DNA of 64,000 nucleotides from Apostichopus japonicus (lineage: Eukaryota; Echinodermata; Holothuroidea; Aspidochirotida; Stichopodidae): assembly GCF_037975245.1 (NCBI RefSeq), contig NC_092570.1, positions 8,245,001-8,309,000 on the forward strand, written 5' to 3'. Under the pieces are notes generated by a model. The model had not been told where the DNA came from and searched no databases. It saw only the letters and a program-made list of their open reading frames with translations. Below are positions 48,046 to 61,900 of the stretch, in pieces. Every line of letters starts with the position of its first letter. Positions within the stretch are counted from its first letter, which is position 1. A program made the translations under genes and the position numbers.

Positions 48046-49463
48046 GTATAGATGTAATAGTAATTAACTGAAAAGTGTATGTGTGATGTTTAATAATATA
48101 ATCATGGGGTAGAGTGTGTGTTCACCATGTATTTTTAACACAGACTCCATGTTACAGAACTTTTGTTTGTAGGCATTTGTGTGATGTTAAATAGAAGCAG
48201 ACTTTAAACTATGATATATAATAAATGCTACAGGGCAGGGCAGGACAGGGCAGGGCAAATTTTTAAGGATTTGGACAACCAGCCTTACAGTTTGGTTTTC
48301 AGAACAGCAAACTTGGTTACAGTCTGGTAAAAATGTAGCAGAACAGCAATAACCAGCATGTCACAGGATGTGCTCTGTATGAGAAGATACATGTGTAAGT
48401 TGGTGAATAAAACACCAGCTTTGGGATGATTGCAACTTTCCTTTTTCCCTATTTGGGGTTATTTAGTTACAATGAGATATGAATTTAATGTAAGCAGCTA
48501 GCCGTCTCCCGGACAACCTCCACAGTTGAGTTTGGTAGTCCGAACAATCCAAACCCTGCAGGGTGAGACATTGAAGCAAACATCTGCAGTCAGTTTGTTA
48601 TAGAAATTACAGTAGCTGACTAGTCATGTTCATCATTGTATGTACCCTGTATAAGGTATTGATTAATGTGTGAATCCATAGACATGACCAAAGATGTTCA
48701 CCTAGACTGTAAAATGAAGCAGAACTGGTATCTAGCCGTGTGTCATTTATCAGGCAACGGTAACTCAGAGTAATTCATGTCTGGTGTTGCCGACTTATCA
48801 CAATACTACAGTGTAAACAATATAATGTTTGAGTACCATTGTAGACAGCTCGACCGACGTGTTCAGGAAGTTCAGAATTTGATATTAGCAGACTGTCTGT
48901 GATGAGAGCGGCCAGGAAAAATAACCTCTTACTCACCTTGAGTAAGAGGATGTGTGCACTTAACATCACCATAGATTTAATACATTGAGCTACTAGCCTA
49001 CTACATGTACAGTGCATGTGTACAGCATGTAGCTTAGCTCAGCATCAGGTGAACATGTTCTTTATAAATCACTGCAGGGGAGTTTGTAAGTTGTTTTATT
49101 GCCTTTGTTCAACAAATTGAAGCCTGTGGTTGGTTTATCAAATGACATTTCAATGTACTGTAGCATCCTGCTGGATCTGTGTATTGGAAGAACAGGATTT
49201 CCAGTTTGTTTTTTGTTGTACTACATTCGATTTACTGGATTCCTGTTTGTCATTGGATGAAATACAGGATAAAATAGAAACACGGTCGATTTCAAGTTTT
49301 GACCATTGCGATAGTCGGTGTATTATAAACGAGTGATGTACCAGATTCTTACTTAAGATGCAATGCAGAAAATTGTGGTAGTTTCCCTTAACTTTCTCAG
49401 AAGTGACAGTACAGTGAGACTCACCTCAAGTCTTCTTATTTGTACTTTTTGATTTCTTTTCAG
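48046..49463. other. intergenic / upstream intron of the FERM gene
   Basis: A short (GGGCA)n repeat lies at about 48233-48257. The 3' end is a polypyrimidine acceptor, TTTCTTTTCAG ending at 49463, so at least one upstream noncoding exon is expected to the left. Confidence 0.5.
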
Positions 49464-49927
49464 GTCTTTATAGCTCAGTGGAATACTGACCCAACTTAGA
49501 GATGCTGCAGTCGTCGATCACCGGCTCAGCAGAATACACCTCCAATAACATGGCCAACCCGTACCCGACTCCCCACTCTACTCCCCATTCCGGGGGGTAT
49601 CCTATGGGTCGTCAGGGTCACCCGGAGCAGGACCCACATCTCCCCCCTCATGGACTCACACAGTCGCCGATGCCGGGCAATCACTCATATACCTACGGAG
49701 CTACGATGGACTCCCAACACATGTCCTCCATGGAACGTTACAGCGAAAAAGATATGTCGTATGGGACCACGCCGTCCATGACGCCCACTCATTCGTACAG
49801 CACTGCCCGCTCCGACCACACCTCCTCGATGAGGACTGACAGTCTCTACCGATCTAGCAAACGAGGGCGTCTCATGCCCTGCAAAGTCCACATGCTCGAT
49901 GACACGGTTATGTCAGTGGAAGTACCG
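49464..49927 (+). CDS. FERM gene first coding exon (with 38-nt 5'UTR)
   Basis: The acceptor ends at 49463, the ATG is at 49502 and the donor GTAGGT is at 49928. It encodes 142 residues, from MLQSSITGSAEYTSNN through PTPHSTPHSGGYPMG, ending in the first FERM strand. Its GC content is clearly above the flanking DNA. Confidence 0.88.
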
Positions 49928-52900
49928 GTAGGTGCACAGGTTCTGTGAGGCACTGTGTCAAAAAACGAACGCTGCAGCAGCTATGCAAAATGCCCCCTAA
50001 AAAATGCCCCCTGCAAAATACCCCCTGCAGGAAGGTCTGCTCAATATTAATGAGGTAGAGATTATCTCAGAGAATGACCAGCAGTGTCGTCTATACGATG
50101 AGAAACTGCAGTGCCTAATTGTGTGAAACTGCATAGCACGAAACATCACATCCCATATAGCCTGGCTATAGAAAACTGCAGCCTCGTCAGCATGCTACTT
50201 TTGACACAGTGCCCTTAACCTACTTCAATTATTCCCATCACAGCTTAAGTACTGGAATAAAGTTTGATTTGATTTCTAAGTTGTTATCTAGAGGAGAACT
50301 TTATTACCAACATGGTGTACATTCTTTCTTAATCACCTTCAATGTTTACACTTTATCTAGAATAGCTCATTACTCTTATATAATTACAGGCAGTCAGTCT
50401 TCATAGGAGCTTGGAACGCAGTTTTAACTACTATTTATAAGGGCATGGAGCATAGTACAGGGTGTGCAATATAAATGCAACAAAAAGTTTCCAAAAGTAA
50501 CTTTAAAATCAAGGTTCATTTTTAGTGATAATGTTACTTTTACACATTCTATTATACAGGCTCTCTAGTGGATAAGCAGTTTGCTAACACTTTTATTTTA
50601 TTTTGATAATGTTGTAAACGACTTAACAGATCACCTTTCACCAGTGAAACTTGGCAGGGAAGCCAATTAAATACACTTTGTGAAAGAGAGATAGGTGAAG
50701 AACTTGACCTTTGTTTTATATTTATAGTTCACCTGGATATATTGGGGACATTATTTGAACATAAAAGCAGGTTTTTGTTGATTTTGTCAAAAATTTGATC
50801 ATAGTGTGAATTTGATTTCCAAAACCTTATAAAACTTGTAGTGTGGTAATTTTGTTTAGTCAAGTTTCCTTTCTCAAGTTATGAGTCTAATTAAAGTAGT
50901 TTTCTACATACAACACATTAACTAGTGTAGTGAGTGCCGATCAACATTTGACCGCATTCAGTCACAGAAGACCGCCTTCTATCTCTGTTTTCTATTCCTT
51001 CTGTGATACTATTTCATGCGATCTCAGCATTTTTGTTGCCCAGACATCCCTTTCTTTGCACTAATTTTAAGAATATACAGTACCTAACAAATACTGATTC
51101 AGTATTGTCAGCTAATTCTCTCCTTTATTTGACATGAAATTTGAACAAGTTATTTGAGTCACATTACAGGATTATGGCATGTACTGTAATAAATCTTTAC
51201 ATCCATCCCATGACAGTGGGTTCAATTCTACTGTTTCATTAGCAGATGCTGATTCCCAAGGTAAAGTCCACAGAAAAACATTCATTGCATTGGAAAAACA
51301 ATTTATATAAATGAAGCCATTTACATTGGTGTAGGATAATGTTGAGGTCCAGTAGCAGAAGTAGTAACAATGTATTAGTAGTATTTTAGTGTCTCATCAT
51401 AAATATGTCTTCTAGACTGGTGAAAGATACCACCACACACCCACTTGGCAAAAATCAACCCTTCCAAACAGTGGGAACTTGCTACTTCAATCATTTCACT
51501 AGAATGAATACAAGTACTCATCTCCTGTCCTTATGCTTGACTAGTGTACTGTAAAGCTTGACATTCCAACCCCTGAACCAAACAAAAGTGAAAGATTTTA
51601 TCACAAGACCAGATGGGTTTGAAAGTAGTCACTGAAGCAGAAATTGTAAACCTTGAGTTTTCCACACAGTTTTGATGGTAAACAGATCCATCTCCCCCTC
51701 CTATTGCACTGTAAACCACTGTAGCCACCACATGTTAATAATGACTATAGAACCTTGTTATAGGATCGCTCTATTGTCACTACAAACAAAGGGACGCCCT
51801 TGGAAGGGAGTGATGATGGTGAAATTGTGCACTTAATTGAAGACCGTTGCTAAGGGGAACAAAAAATATATGCTGAATTGAGTTAATTGCCAATGCATTA
51901 TAAGAGCATGACTGAATTATGGTCACAGTTAGGAAATGTACAGTAATTGGCAAAGTAAAGGAATTTAGAAAATACTACTGTATGCCTGATTACCAGCGAG
52001 AGATTCTTTACTTTTTAGCAAGAATGTTTGTTTTTTATGATGTACATGCTTTGAGAAAATTACAGAAAATTGATCTGTTGTCTACAATATGTATATATTG
52101 TATATTTACTTTAAACGTAAAGTTTCCCAACATTGCCACTTGCTGTACCTTGATTCTTGGTATATTCTGATTTGTAAATTTAAGGGAAAAGTATTTGTTT
52201 GCTAAGAAAGGTTTTCAAATGACATGGCCTTTTCAGGGTTGAGAAAATATGTCAGATTCAATCACATATATTAAATGCATCTTAATTGTATTTCTATCAT
52301 CTCATACCCATGCCATTTCAAAACATCTACCAAACCCTCAACATGCAGCAGCACCTTGCCTGCACAGAGTCCCTTACCTCTAGGGTTGCTGCCCACTTCC
52401 TCTCCTTGAACCTGCTATATACCAAATTCTCAATTCTTCAGTCTTCAGCTTGTCCTTTCAGTAAATCCTGGATCTTCCAAATTACTACCAGATTTTGTCT
52501 CGGTATGAGAAACTTTATCATCCTCTTTTGGTGTTTCCCATACTTTGAGGTAGTTTGCTATTTCAATGGAACATTGCTTTCATTGTGTGAAATCATGTCA
52601 AAAGTGGAATACACATTCCAACTGTTGTACTCTACACAAATGAACTTATACAACTATAATTTGACTAGTGAAAAATAAATGTTCAGTGTTATGTTTGTAA
52701 TAATTTCTTTCTGCAAACTTTGCTATTGAAGACAATTTAGATAAATTATTACAAAGTTTGCAAAAGAAAAGTGGACAATTAAATTGTTTTCTGGAAAAAA
52801 TTAGAAGTAATTTTTGTCCTCAATATTGCAATTTATTGCAACTTATTGCAATATATTGCTGCATTATTTGAATGTATTTGTATCTCTTCCACTTAAATAT

Positions 52901-55900
52901 ATAGCTGTGTAACATCTAGCTTGCCTCGTTTAATACCAGTTTCTAATTGTGGTCATAAACTTGCGGTCCTAACTCCATAACTGTACTTCGAAGTCTAGAA
53001 CTGTTTGTTGCTTTATTTCTTATAGTGCCATTTATAGTGTTTACATTCGCCAAGTCTTCTGCTGGACATTCAGGCTATGGTACAGTATACTTTACAGATC
53101 TCTGTTAAATAATTTGCTAAAATGTCATACTATACAATATCATGGCCACGCACGCCAAACGGATGACAGTTTATTGGCATAAATACAATTATATTTAATA
53201 AAAATAAAGAAGCGGTTACTTCAACCCTGATATATCCAGCACGCCTATATGCCCATGCATATTACAAACCGGCTTGCTATTTACGGCATAAACCGCACCG
53301 CACTCGTGAATGAAAACAATTCAAGGTTGTTTATTGGTTATACATATTATACTATACAGTCTACATAAGAATCACATAGGCTTTAGTACTTAGTTTGCAT
53401 ATTGCATTTTCTTAAGTGATGAAGGTCATTGTTGTTATTGGTTTCTTTCAAAACTTGTGATGAGTGAAACGGTAAATGAGTCAATTAAATATGCAGTTCT
53501 CCTCCATTTTTTAGAAAGTTACGAATAAGCAGAGTGGAAGGAAAAGAATGAGGTGGAAGAAATGCAAGCTTAGGAGAAATTTTCCACATCATCTTTCATT
53601 TTTACATGTATTATCACTAAATATACATCATTAAATAGTGTGCAATGCTTCTAAAATCCTTGTTGGAAATTTAATGAAAATAGTATTTGAAACATTGAAA
53701 AGCAAGTTGTATACAAGTTCCATTGTTTAAGGCATTGCCTAGAAAAGTAGAAAACCTTTCCACTTATCATTGTGTAATTATTCTGTATTACCCCAACTTG
53801 ATCCAAATCCAACCCATCTCTTATATCCTCGGGAATGAAAATTGACAAGCTAAGTTTCCAAGTCCTTTTTTGTTTCCATCCCAAAGTAAATTCTAGCAGC
53901 CAAAGAAGTGAAGCAGTCCTACTAGCCCAAAGGGATTCTGCTTGACTATGCAGAACTGAAAAACACCTACACAATGTCACTAGTGAGCGGTACTATGACA
54001 GAGAGAGAGAGAGAGAGAAAGAGAGACGGGAGGAGGAGATGAAATGAAATCCTTCAGACCTGTGTTGGTGCATAATAATAAGTAGTGCAGCATTCTTGGC
54101 ATCTTCTCTGCTGTGGTTAACTGTAAACAGAAGAGACAAGGCAATCATCGGTGGTAGTGGCTACTTGCTTCTCTAGTATTCAGTAGTTAAAACAGGTCAT
54201 TCTTCGGTTACAGCCAGGGAAATGCTACTCTGAGATTTTTCCCTGGTTACAGTATATTATTAACACTGGTGCTTTGATTATGACTGGCAGCTACAGTACT
54301 TGTCTCATAATGAGATGAAGTAGGAATATGCGGCAGTCACAACTGTAATAAAATGAGTGATTCTCTTAGCTCAGTGAATATATCATATATAGTGTGATGA
54401 ATATTACATGAAATGTCAAGAGTTGGGGCTGTGGATTAGCTTCACTCATAATACACTGGAAAAATACACAACTCTCTAGGTTACGGGAAATTTTGAACAA
54501 AGAAGACAAAATTTGCAATTTAGTGCAGTCTGTGTAGAGTATAACCAAAGAGGATGAAGCCATCTACACTATGTGATGTTGAGATAAACAAAAAGGAGAA
54601 CTTTCAGAAAATTGATAACATTGAGGACACTCTGCTGTGATTTCATTCTTGATAATCTGCCCTCTCTCCCTCCTCCTTACAAGGGTAAGAAGAGGAGTCT
54701 AAAACATTTGAAAAAAATAGTTGTGTAATAAAACTCATCTGGTGCAAGTGAAGTGCTGGACTCCTTGAATGGAAGCTGGCTCTCTTGTGTAAACATGTTA
54801 TCTTCTTCGAGTGTTCCTTTTACCATAAGTGACCCATTTCCACTTTCAGAATAACATTACTTATGATAGAAAAAAAAGACAACTATTTTTAACACTCTTT
54901 TAAGAAAGAGAAGTATTTAAAAAGAACACACTGACAATTCTGAGTCATTGAAGTTGTCAGTAAAGTCTAGACCGAAAATGTTATTGTTAATGATACATAC
55001 AGGTTGCATCAGCTTATCCCTCTTGTGAACCATTTCTGAATTTGGTACAGGATTGACGGTATTACATGCAACACTAATGCTAAGGTTTTGGGGTTCATTT
55101 TTGCTATTTCTTGGTTTGCTGACAATTGTCTGTCAAGTTTCATTAATACATTGCATTCATGCACTGTGGGTACAGCACTCTAGGCAGGATTACTTGAAAT
55201 TGCGTACTCATCTTGCCTCAGGGATGAGCTGCAAAAGATAAAATCCAATCAGATGTTTGATCATCATCTTCATCCTTTCCCTCTTCTCTCGATCTTATTT
55301 CACTCCATCGCAAATTGCCTCTCGTCGGTTCCGACCAATTTTTTGATAAATTAAACCGACCAAACTGATTTGAAATTGCAGTTTTCTTAGTTTTTTTTTT
55401 CATATTTTGCAGATGACCAATTGATGGGTTTTTTTTTTTTTTTTGATCAGGCATTTCACAAATTGCTTCAGGCTTTCTGGTTAATGAGAACAGAATGCTT
55501 TAGAATTTTATGATTAAATGGAGATTGGAAGAATCAAAATGAACATGAGATTTGGAATATGAGAGGAATAAATGTGAGTGTTCATGAAAAATGTATGAAA
55601 TAAAGATATTTAGTTTAATTATTCACATCTCTTTCTAAAAAGCAAAGAGGTCCACTTACCATACATAGGTTGATGTGGTGGGGCTTGGAAGAATACTGTG
55701 TGGTAGTCCAGGTACAAAAGGGATGAAAGGAGGGGGAAAGGGGACTTGATTGTTGGGGAGGGGAGGTGGGGACAAGGTGGGTACAAACATACTAGAGGGA
55801 GCAATCATCCTCATTGACATGGATGAGTCTTCTTTGTAAATGCTAAAGGGCTCTGGTCCCTTACTGGAAACTATGGTGGCTTCTCTTTACTCTTATCTGG

Positions 55901-58900
55901 CTCCACACAAACAGTACACAACATGTCTGCATTTATGTCATTTCAACAGTGAGTATGGCATAAGGACTGAGTGAATTCCTTGATGTTGAAAGTTCAACAT
56001 ACTTTCACTGCCACCCCTCAATCCCGCAAAGCATTTATCTTGTCACAGAGAGGCCTGTCTTTCATGTAAGTAGCACTCCCTTACTGTCTAGTGATAATTT
56101 AGCCAGTCAGAAACTCCGAGAAAGTACTGTTGAAGACTAAGACTTGTTACCAATGATGGCATTCTAACATAAGTGGCCAACTGATGAACTGATACTAATG
56201 GACATGGATATTGTAACACTGGTGGTGTTGATGAAGTTACCCATACTGTAGTCGTGTACCTGTAGTCTTCTCAGCAGTAACTTTGATTTAAGACCTGGCC
56301 CATCCTGTACACTACAAATCCACAGAGAGGGTTCTCTGTCAATCAAACCAGAAAGCATTACACCATGTGTAGAGAGAGTTACAACTGTGTGTGATCATCA
56401 TAAGAGGAATGTACAGTAGGCCCAGTTTAGTGTTAAGGTATAGCATAACTTTTTGTTATTATTGTATCATATTTGGTTTTCAGGATCTAACAATGCCCTC
56501 ACCAGACAATAAAGCAACGGTTACAGTTTAACATGGATCAACCATTGTCTTTGATTAGTCACGGAATGTAAAGATAATATCTCGTTCTTCCGCCGGGGTC
56601 AAAGTCTATTCTATTGTGTTCAGTCATAGCAGTATTAAGATGAACCTGGTGACTCCAGAATTCTCAGTGTGTAGTGGATTGTAGTTATGTCTCCATTTAT
56701 TAACGTGACCAGTCACAGTTGTGTAGATACTATTGTGAAGTAGATATTGTTGTATTCAGACATGGCAGGTTACAGTCCTTTTTAGTTTTAGTCAGCGACT
56801 GGTGACTCCAGATTCTCAATGAGTAATGGGGTGCAGTAATATGTTCATTTATTCAGCAACCAATTAGACTGTTGTAAAGAAGGTTCTATTGTGCAGAATC
56901 TGATTCTATTGTGTACAGTCCTGGCAGGCATTATTCAGACCAGGTGTCTGAGTACAGAATTTTCAGTGGATGCTATAATGCAATATATTCATTTATTCAA
57001 CAACCAGTTACTATGCTTGAAGTATTCAAGCATACACTTTTAAAGTCAGTTCACTTAGCAGCATGCACGTATGGCTGGTTATCAGTTTAAGATACACATG
57101 GGCAGTTCTAACTTCTTCATATAATGTCATGTGATTTTGTGGTCCCTCTTTAAACTTCTGAATTCAAAAAGTAGTTTTTCATTGAGAATTGTTACAAAAA
57201 ATAATTGTCCACTTGTGACCTTTTAACCAAATTTCATGGCTCATAAACTTTGTGTTAGACTTTCGGATTATATGCATATCAATTTGCTGCCAGTGCAATG
57301 ATTGTCATTATTACAGCAATGCTAGTGTGTTTTGGGGTGTGATTTTGTGTTGGTTTTTTCAGTACAAATTGGAGTAAAACTTGTGGTAAAGCAACCAGAG
57401 AAGTAACTTATAGGTCAACTATCATTGCACGGAAATAATCTGTTATTCCATATAAGTAGAATTGATGTTATAGAATCTACAGATCTTGCAACTTTAGTAT
57501 TTTAAGCCTGCTTTATAAAGGTGTATCTTTAGGAGTGAGATCTTTCACTGAAAGTTTATAATACACCTTTGGTACTAGGTCAAAGGTACGCATAGTTGTG
57601 AAGTTTGCTTTCACATAGGTAGCACTTCAAGGTGTTAGTCCTTGTATGTACAGAAAATGGGACTGGGTGTGCGGGGGGGGGGGTGTGGGGGGATGACGAC
57701 ATGAAAATTGGGTGAGGGAGCATCGAGGAAGAGTTTGAAATGTTCGGTAACTCCTTGCACTGCAGAAAGTTAAGTGCGGGCATTATCAACCCTTGAGCTG
57801 CACTGCTTATAGTTTGATTTCCGACACCCGTCTGTAAGGTCAGTCTTGAAAGGAATCCATAACTACTTTTACGCTCTAATAATTATAAAGAAATCGTCAA
57901 GGAGAATTGAGTAATAATCTAATTGTGAAACTGAGGGAGAAGAGGAGAGGTGGCTTTAATGGATAGAGTCTCCATCTTCATCTCTCTTTCTCTATTAAAC
58001 TGTCCATCAGTAGAATGGGAACCTTTCAGGCTCCATTGTTAATGTATACTCTTTGCTGATTGGTTGAAGTTATTCCATTCACGACTTTAAAGGAGCATAT
58101 CGAAACGGTACTGTCCATCCATGGTATGCTTGAGACTAGATAATTATACATTGTAAAGACAGATATAGACTGATAGAGTTTCCTGATCTGACTGTGTGAG
58201 GAACCTCTATAACATCGGGCCATTATCCATGAACGTAAGTCAAAGTATAAAATTAATCGATTTTTAAACCTCTCAATTTCCATTTTGGAATATTGCTGTC
58301 AGATGTGTAAGATCACATTTCACAAACCAATTTCACACAAAAATCAGAAAGAGATGTGAGTTTGACACCGACATGAGAGTTCAAAGTTTGACCTGTTTCG
58401 GCCAGGTTTGTCTTGCCATATTTGCTATATTTTTTTCTGCTTATTTTGTTTTTAGAAGTCTTTTCAATTTTCTTCAGACAAGTTCAGTCGGATTTGTGAG
58501 AGAGAGTCGTTAACACCACTAGTAGTTCCCTTTTTCCCTGTCAAACTAAAGTTCCATGATGTTTGGGTGATTATTCCTACACCTTGTAGTACCAATACTG
58601 GGATCTTGGTGTAACATGGAGGTGTTTAGTTAGTTACTAATCTGGAATAGTTCACTTGTGGGCAAACCTCTACACACATGTAAGAAATTTAACAGCTCAC
58701 GGTTGGAGGGTTGTGCCCTTTTGTCAACAAGGTCAGGAGTGGAATGTTTGCTCCGAGCTCAAATGGTCCACTGACTGGTTTTGTGTTTGAAGAAAACTAA
58801 ATAGTTTCGGTACTAATGGCACAGCATGCTTCAATCTTTGCTCTGCCAAGTTTAGGGTTGTTGTTGTGCAGTCAATAATCCCTTACACTGTCTTATATAA

Positions 58901-61900
58901 TGCTGTGTTTTGTCAGAGCAACTCTCTTCCACATACTGTACTCTTTAACTATAGTACAGTATGTAAACAACTCAACATGTCTATATACATATTTAATCTG
59001 GTGTGGTCTTCAATGAGTGTTGCAATTCATTAAAAAGCCAGCACTTTATAATTTGTATCTAACATGTAAATTCTCATAAACTTGATTTCCAATATATACT
59101 AATTTTTTATGAAATGAAATTATGATGAAATCAGTTACCACTGAAAGAAACATTGTTGACACAATGCAAATCATTTGCCATGTAAATATCACTTGCTGGT
59201 AAAGAAATTTTGGTCGTGCAGCATTCCTCTCAATGAATAGCAGTTGATGCCATGTAGCTTTTTTTGTTTGAACTCACAGACTTGGAGAAAGTGGTCCAAA
59301 TTTTTTTGAAAGACCCTAAATCTGTAAAAGAGTAAAAGGATTGATCTTATCAAGAAGTACTGTCATAGAGAATTTAGTAAAACCCTTTAATCTGGAGGGA
59401 GATCTGTTGTTAGATGTACAGTACTAGTAACATTAATGATATAATATGTAACATTAATAATGTACATTATGTAACATTAATGAATACCAAACAAAAACGG
59501 CCATTAGATATCACCCTCAGATACAGTATGGCACATTATTGCTATGTCTCACTAAGTTAAGTAGGCCTGTCTCTTCTGAAGTATTACATATTAAAGCTAC
59601 ACACCAAACTCTGTGCTAAACAAATGAGCTTTCAACATTAATGCTACATCAAGAGTTCTTTTAGTTTCTCTTCCAGGTATTGAACATGAGTGACATGCCT
59701 ATAGTTCTTCAAGTATCTCCTTCAAGTATTGAACATTAATGCCATGTCTATAGTTCTTTCAGGTATCTCCTTCAAGTATTGAACATGAATGCCATGTCTA
59801 TAGTTCTTCAAGTATCTCCTTTCAGGTATTGAACATTAATGGTATGTCTATAAGTTCTTCAAGTATCCCTTTCAAGTATTGAACATGAATGCCATGTCTA
59901 TAGTTCTTCAAACTTGTATCTCTTTCAAGTATTGAACATTAATGGTATGTCTATAGTTCTTCAAGTATCTCCTTTCAGGTATTGAACATTAATGGCTACA
60001 TCTATACTTCTCTCAGGATATATAGGTGATAGTGCCTTTTGCTGTAGGTAACATCTAAGGACCTCTTTCTTTTTCTTTTCTTTCATCAGCACAATGCCTC
60101 TGGTGGTGAGTTATTTGTGGAGTGTTGTCGGCACATCAACCTCTATGAGCTGGACTATTTTGGAATTGAATATTATAGCAAAGGGAACAAAATGGTGAGC
60201 ATAAAAGAAACCATTCTTCATCCTTTAATTTAAATTGACATCTCCTGAGGGTTACTTTCATAAGTTGGTCCACATCAACTGATTATAGGGTGAAATGAAA
60301 TCAGATTCATTCACCTCCATCATGTAAAAAAGTTGAGCGTAACTTTTCGATGCTACTGGTGAAGTTTAAATACGAGATTCATGGAACATTCTCTGGTAGC
60401 TTTATATGGCTGTGCTTACTTGCTTTACCAATGCTGTGTCCGAGTGGATAACATTTGAAGCAATGGGGCTTAGCAACCGGGAGACGACCCCCGGCTAGGT
60501 CATAGGGAATTAGGGGTTTCATCCAAGAGCAATCTATGGTTTTTCCATCTGAAATGACTCTCCAAATTGAAGACATTCCAAATTTGAGATAAACTGTGGA
60601 AGGGGAAGCCACCCAACATGAAAGTTGTAATCCGTAAGCCCTTGCATACTTCTCCAACATTCATGGTCGCATAAGGGTCGTAGCAATAACTGCCTGATTG
60701 AACTGATTAAATAAAAAATAGTTGCTGGTAACCACCAATTCTGTTTAAAACATTCAAGATTGTCACCACCCTATCAGTGGAAACAATTAGTGTTTAACAT
60801 TTTTATGTAGCAGTTTTGATGGCTCTGAATTTGGTCTCTTTGAAAATGCTATGGTTCTTGTGGTAAACTGCTACGTATCTTTGGCCTTGTATAGGAATTT
60901 GAACATTTTGATTAGCATTTTTTCGATGCGATACTAGATAACTTATTCCCTGCCTACGGTGGAGATGTTTATTGAAAACCACTACTGGGTATTACCTTTG
61001 GAAGTTACCTTTAACATACTTTAACAACCCATTAGTGTGTGAGGTGAATATGCAATAGACGCCATTTTTTTCTTGCTTTCACGCTTGCTTAGCAATATTC
61101 TTCTTTTCTTTTTTCTGCCAGGTTTGGGTTGAGCCAGAAAAGCCGTTGACTAAGCAAGTTGATTGTAAGTAACAGAATATGTTATTCTGATTAAACTTTC
61201 TTAACACTTTGTAGATATATCTGTCTAACCTCCAATGTGGTTAGTTTACATTATAGCTGTGTTATATTGTAGATATATCTGTCTAACCACTGTGGTTAGT
61301 TTACATTATAGCTGTGTGCAATAACTGCTATGGTTACAGATCTTGTTGACAACACATGTTTGTGTAAGCAATTACTATATCCTTCCTGCCTCCCCATACA
61401 GTGTAATTAATCATTGTTCATGGGTCAAATAGTTTGGCGCAAAACCATTAGATGGACAGCAGAGGTGATTTAAGTGACTGAGTGGTCATTCACTAATCTT
61501 TGAACTGCTGGGTTTATGTGGTCACATCTTATCAGGTATTTAATAGCTGGTCAGTCATCTTGTGAATGATGACACTGTGTTTGGTCACTGTTGTCTTTGA
61601 CCATGACTCACACCACTTCCTGTCCAGTTTATCTTCTGCCCAATGAGAAGAGGAATTAACAAACACACTTCAAAAACCTCCTCCTCCTCAACCTTTATTC
61701 TTTGTTGGCATTTTCCTCAAGTGTATTCAGTGCTAAGGTAGAGGTCATGGGGGGGGGGGAGGGGGAACCCTTGTGTTAAGCAAAGTTACCTCAAATCAAT
61801 GACTATCTAACAATTTAAAAAATAATAACAATAATAACAGCAATATCCCTGACCTACCTCGACCTTTGAAAACAGAGGAACTTCTTGAAACTGACATTTT

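Larger units (their letters stand above)
49928..60089 (+). other. FERM gene intron 1 (10.2 kb)
   Basis: No further exon is recognised. It contains a (GA)n tract (about 54000-54023), a diverged ~150-bp repeat (56560-57010), a G-rich run near 57672-57690, and the ~50-bp tandem repeat just before exon 2. Confidence 0.8.

Noticed and set aside
60420-60505. tRNA-Leu/Ser-like sequence (GTGTCCGAGTGGATAA)
   Set aside because: Box A-like only; no box B (GGTTCGA) follows at the right distance and no arms pair. At most a decayed SINE head.
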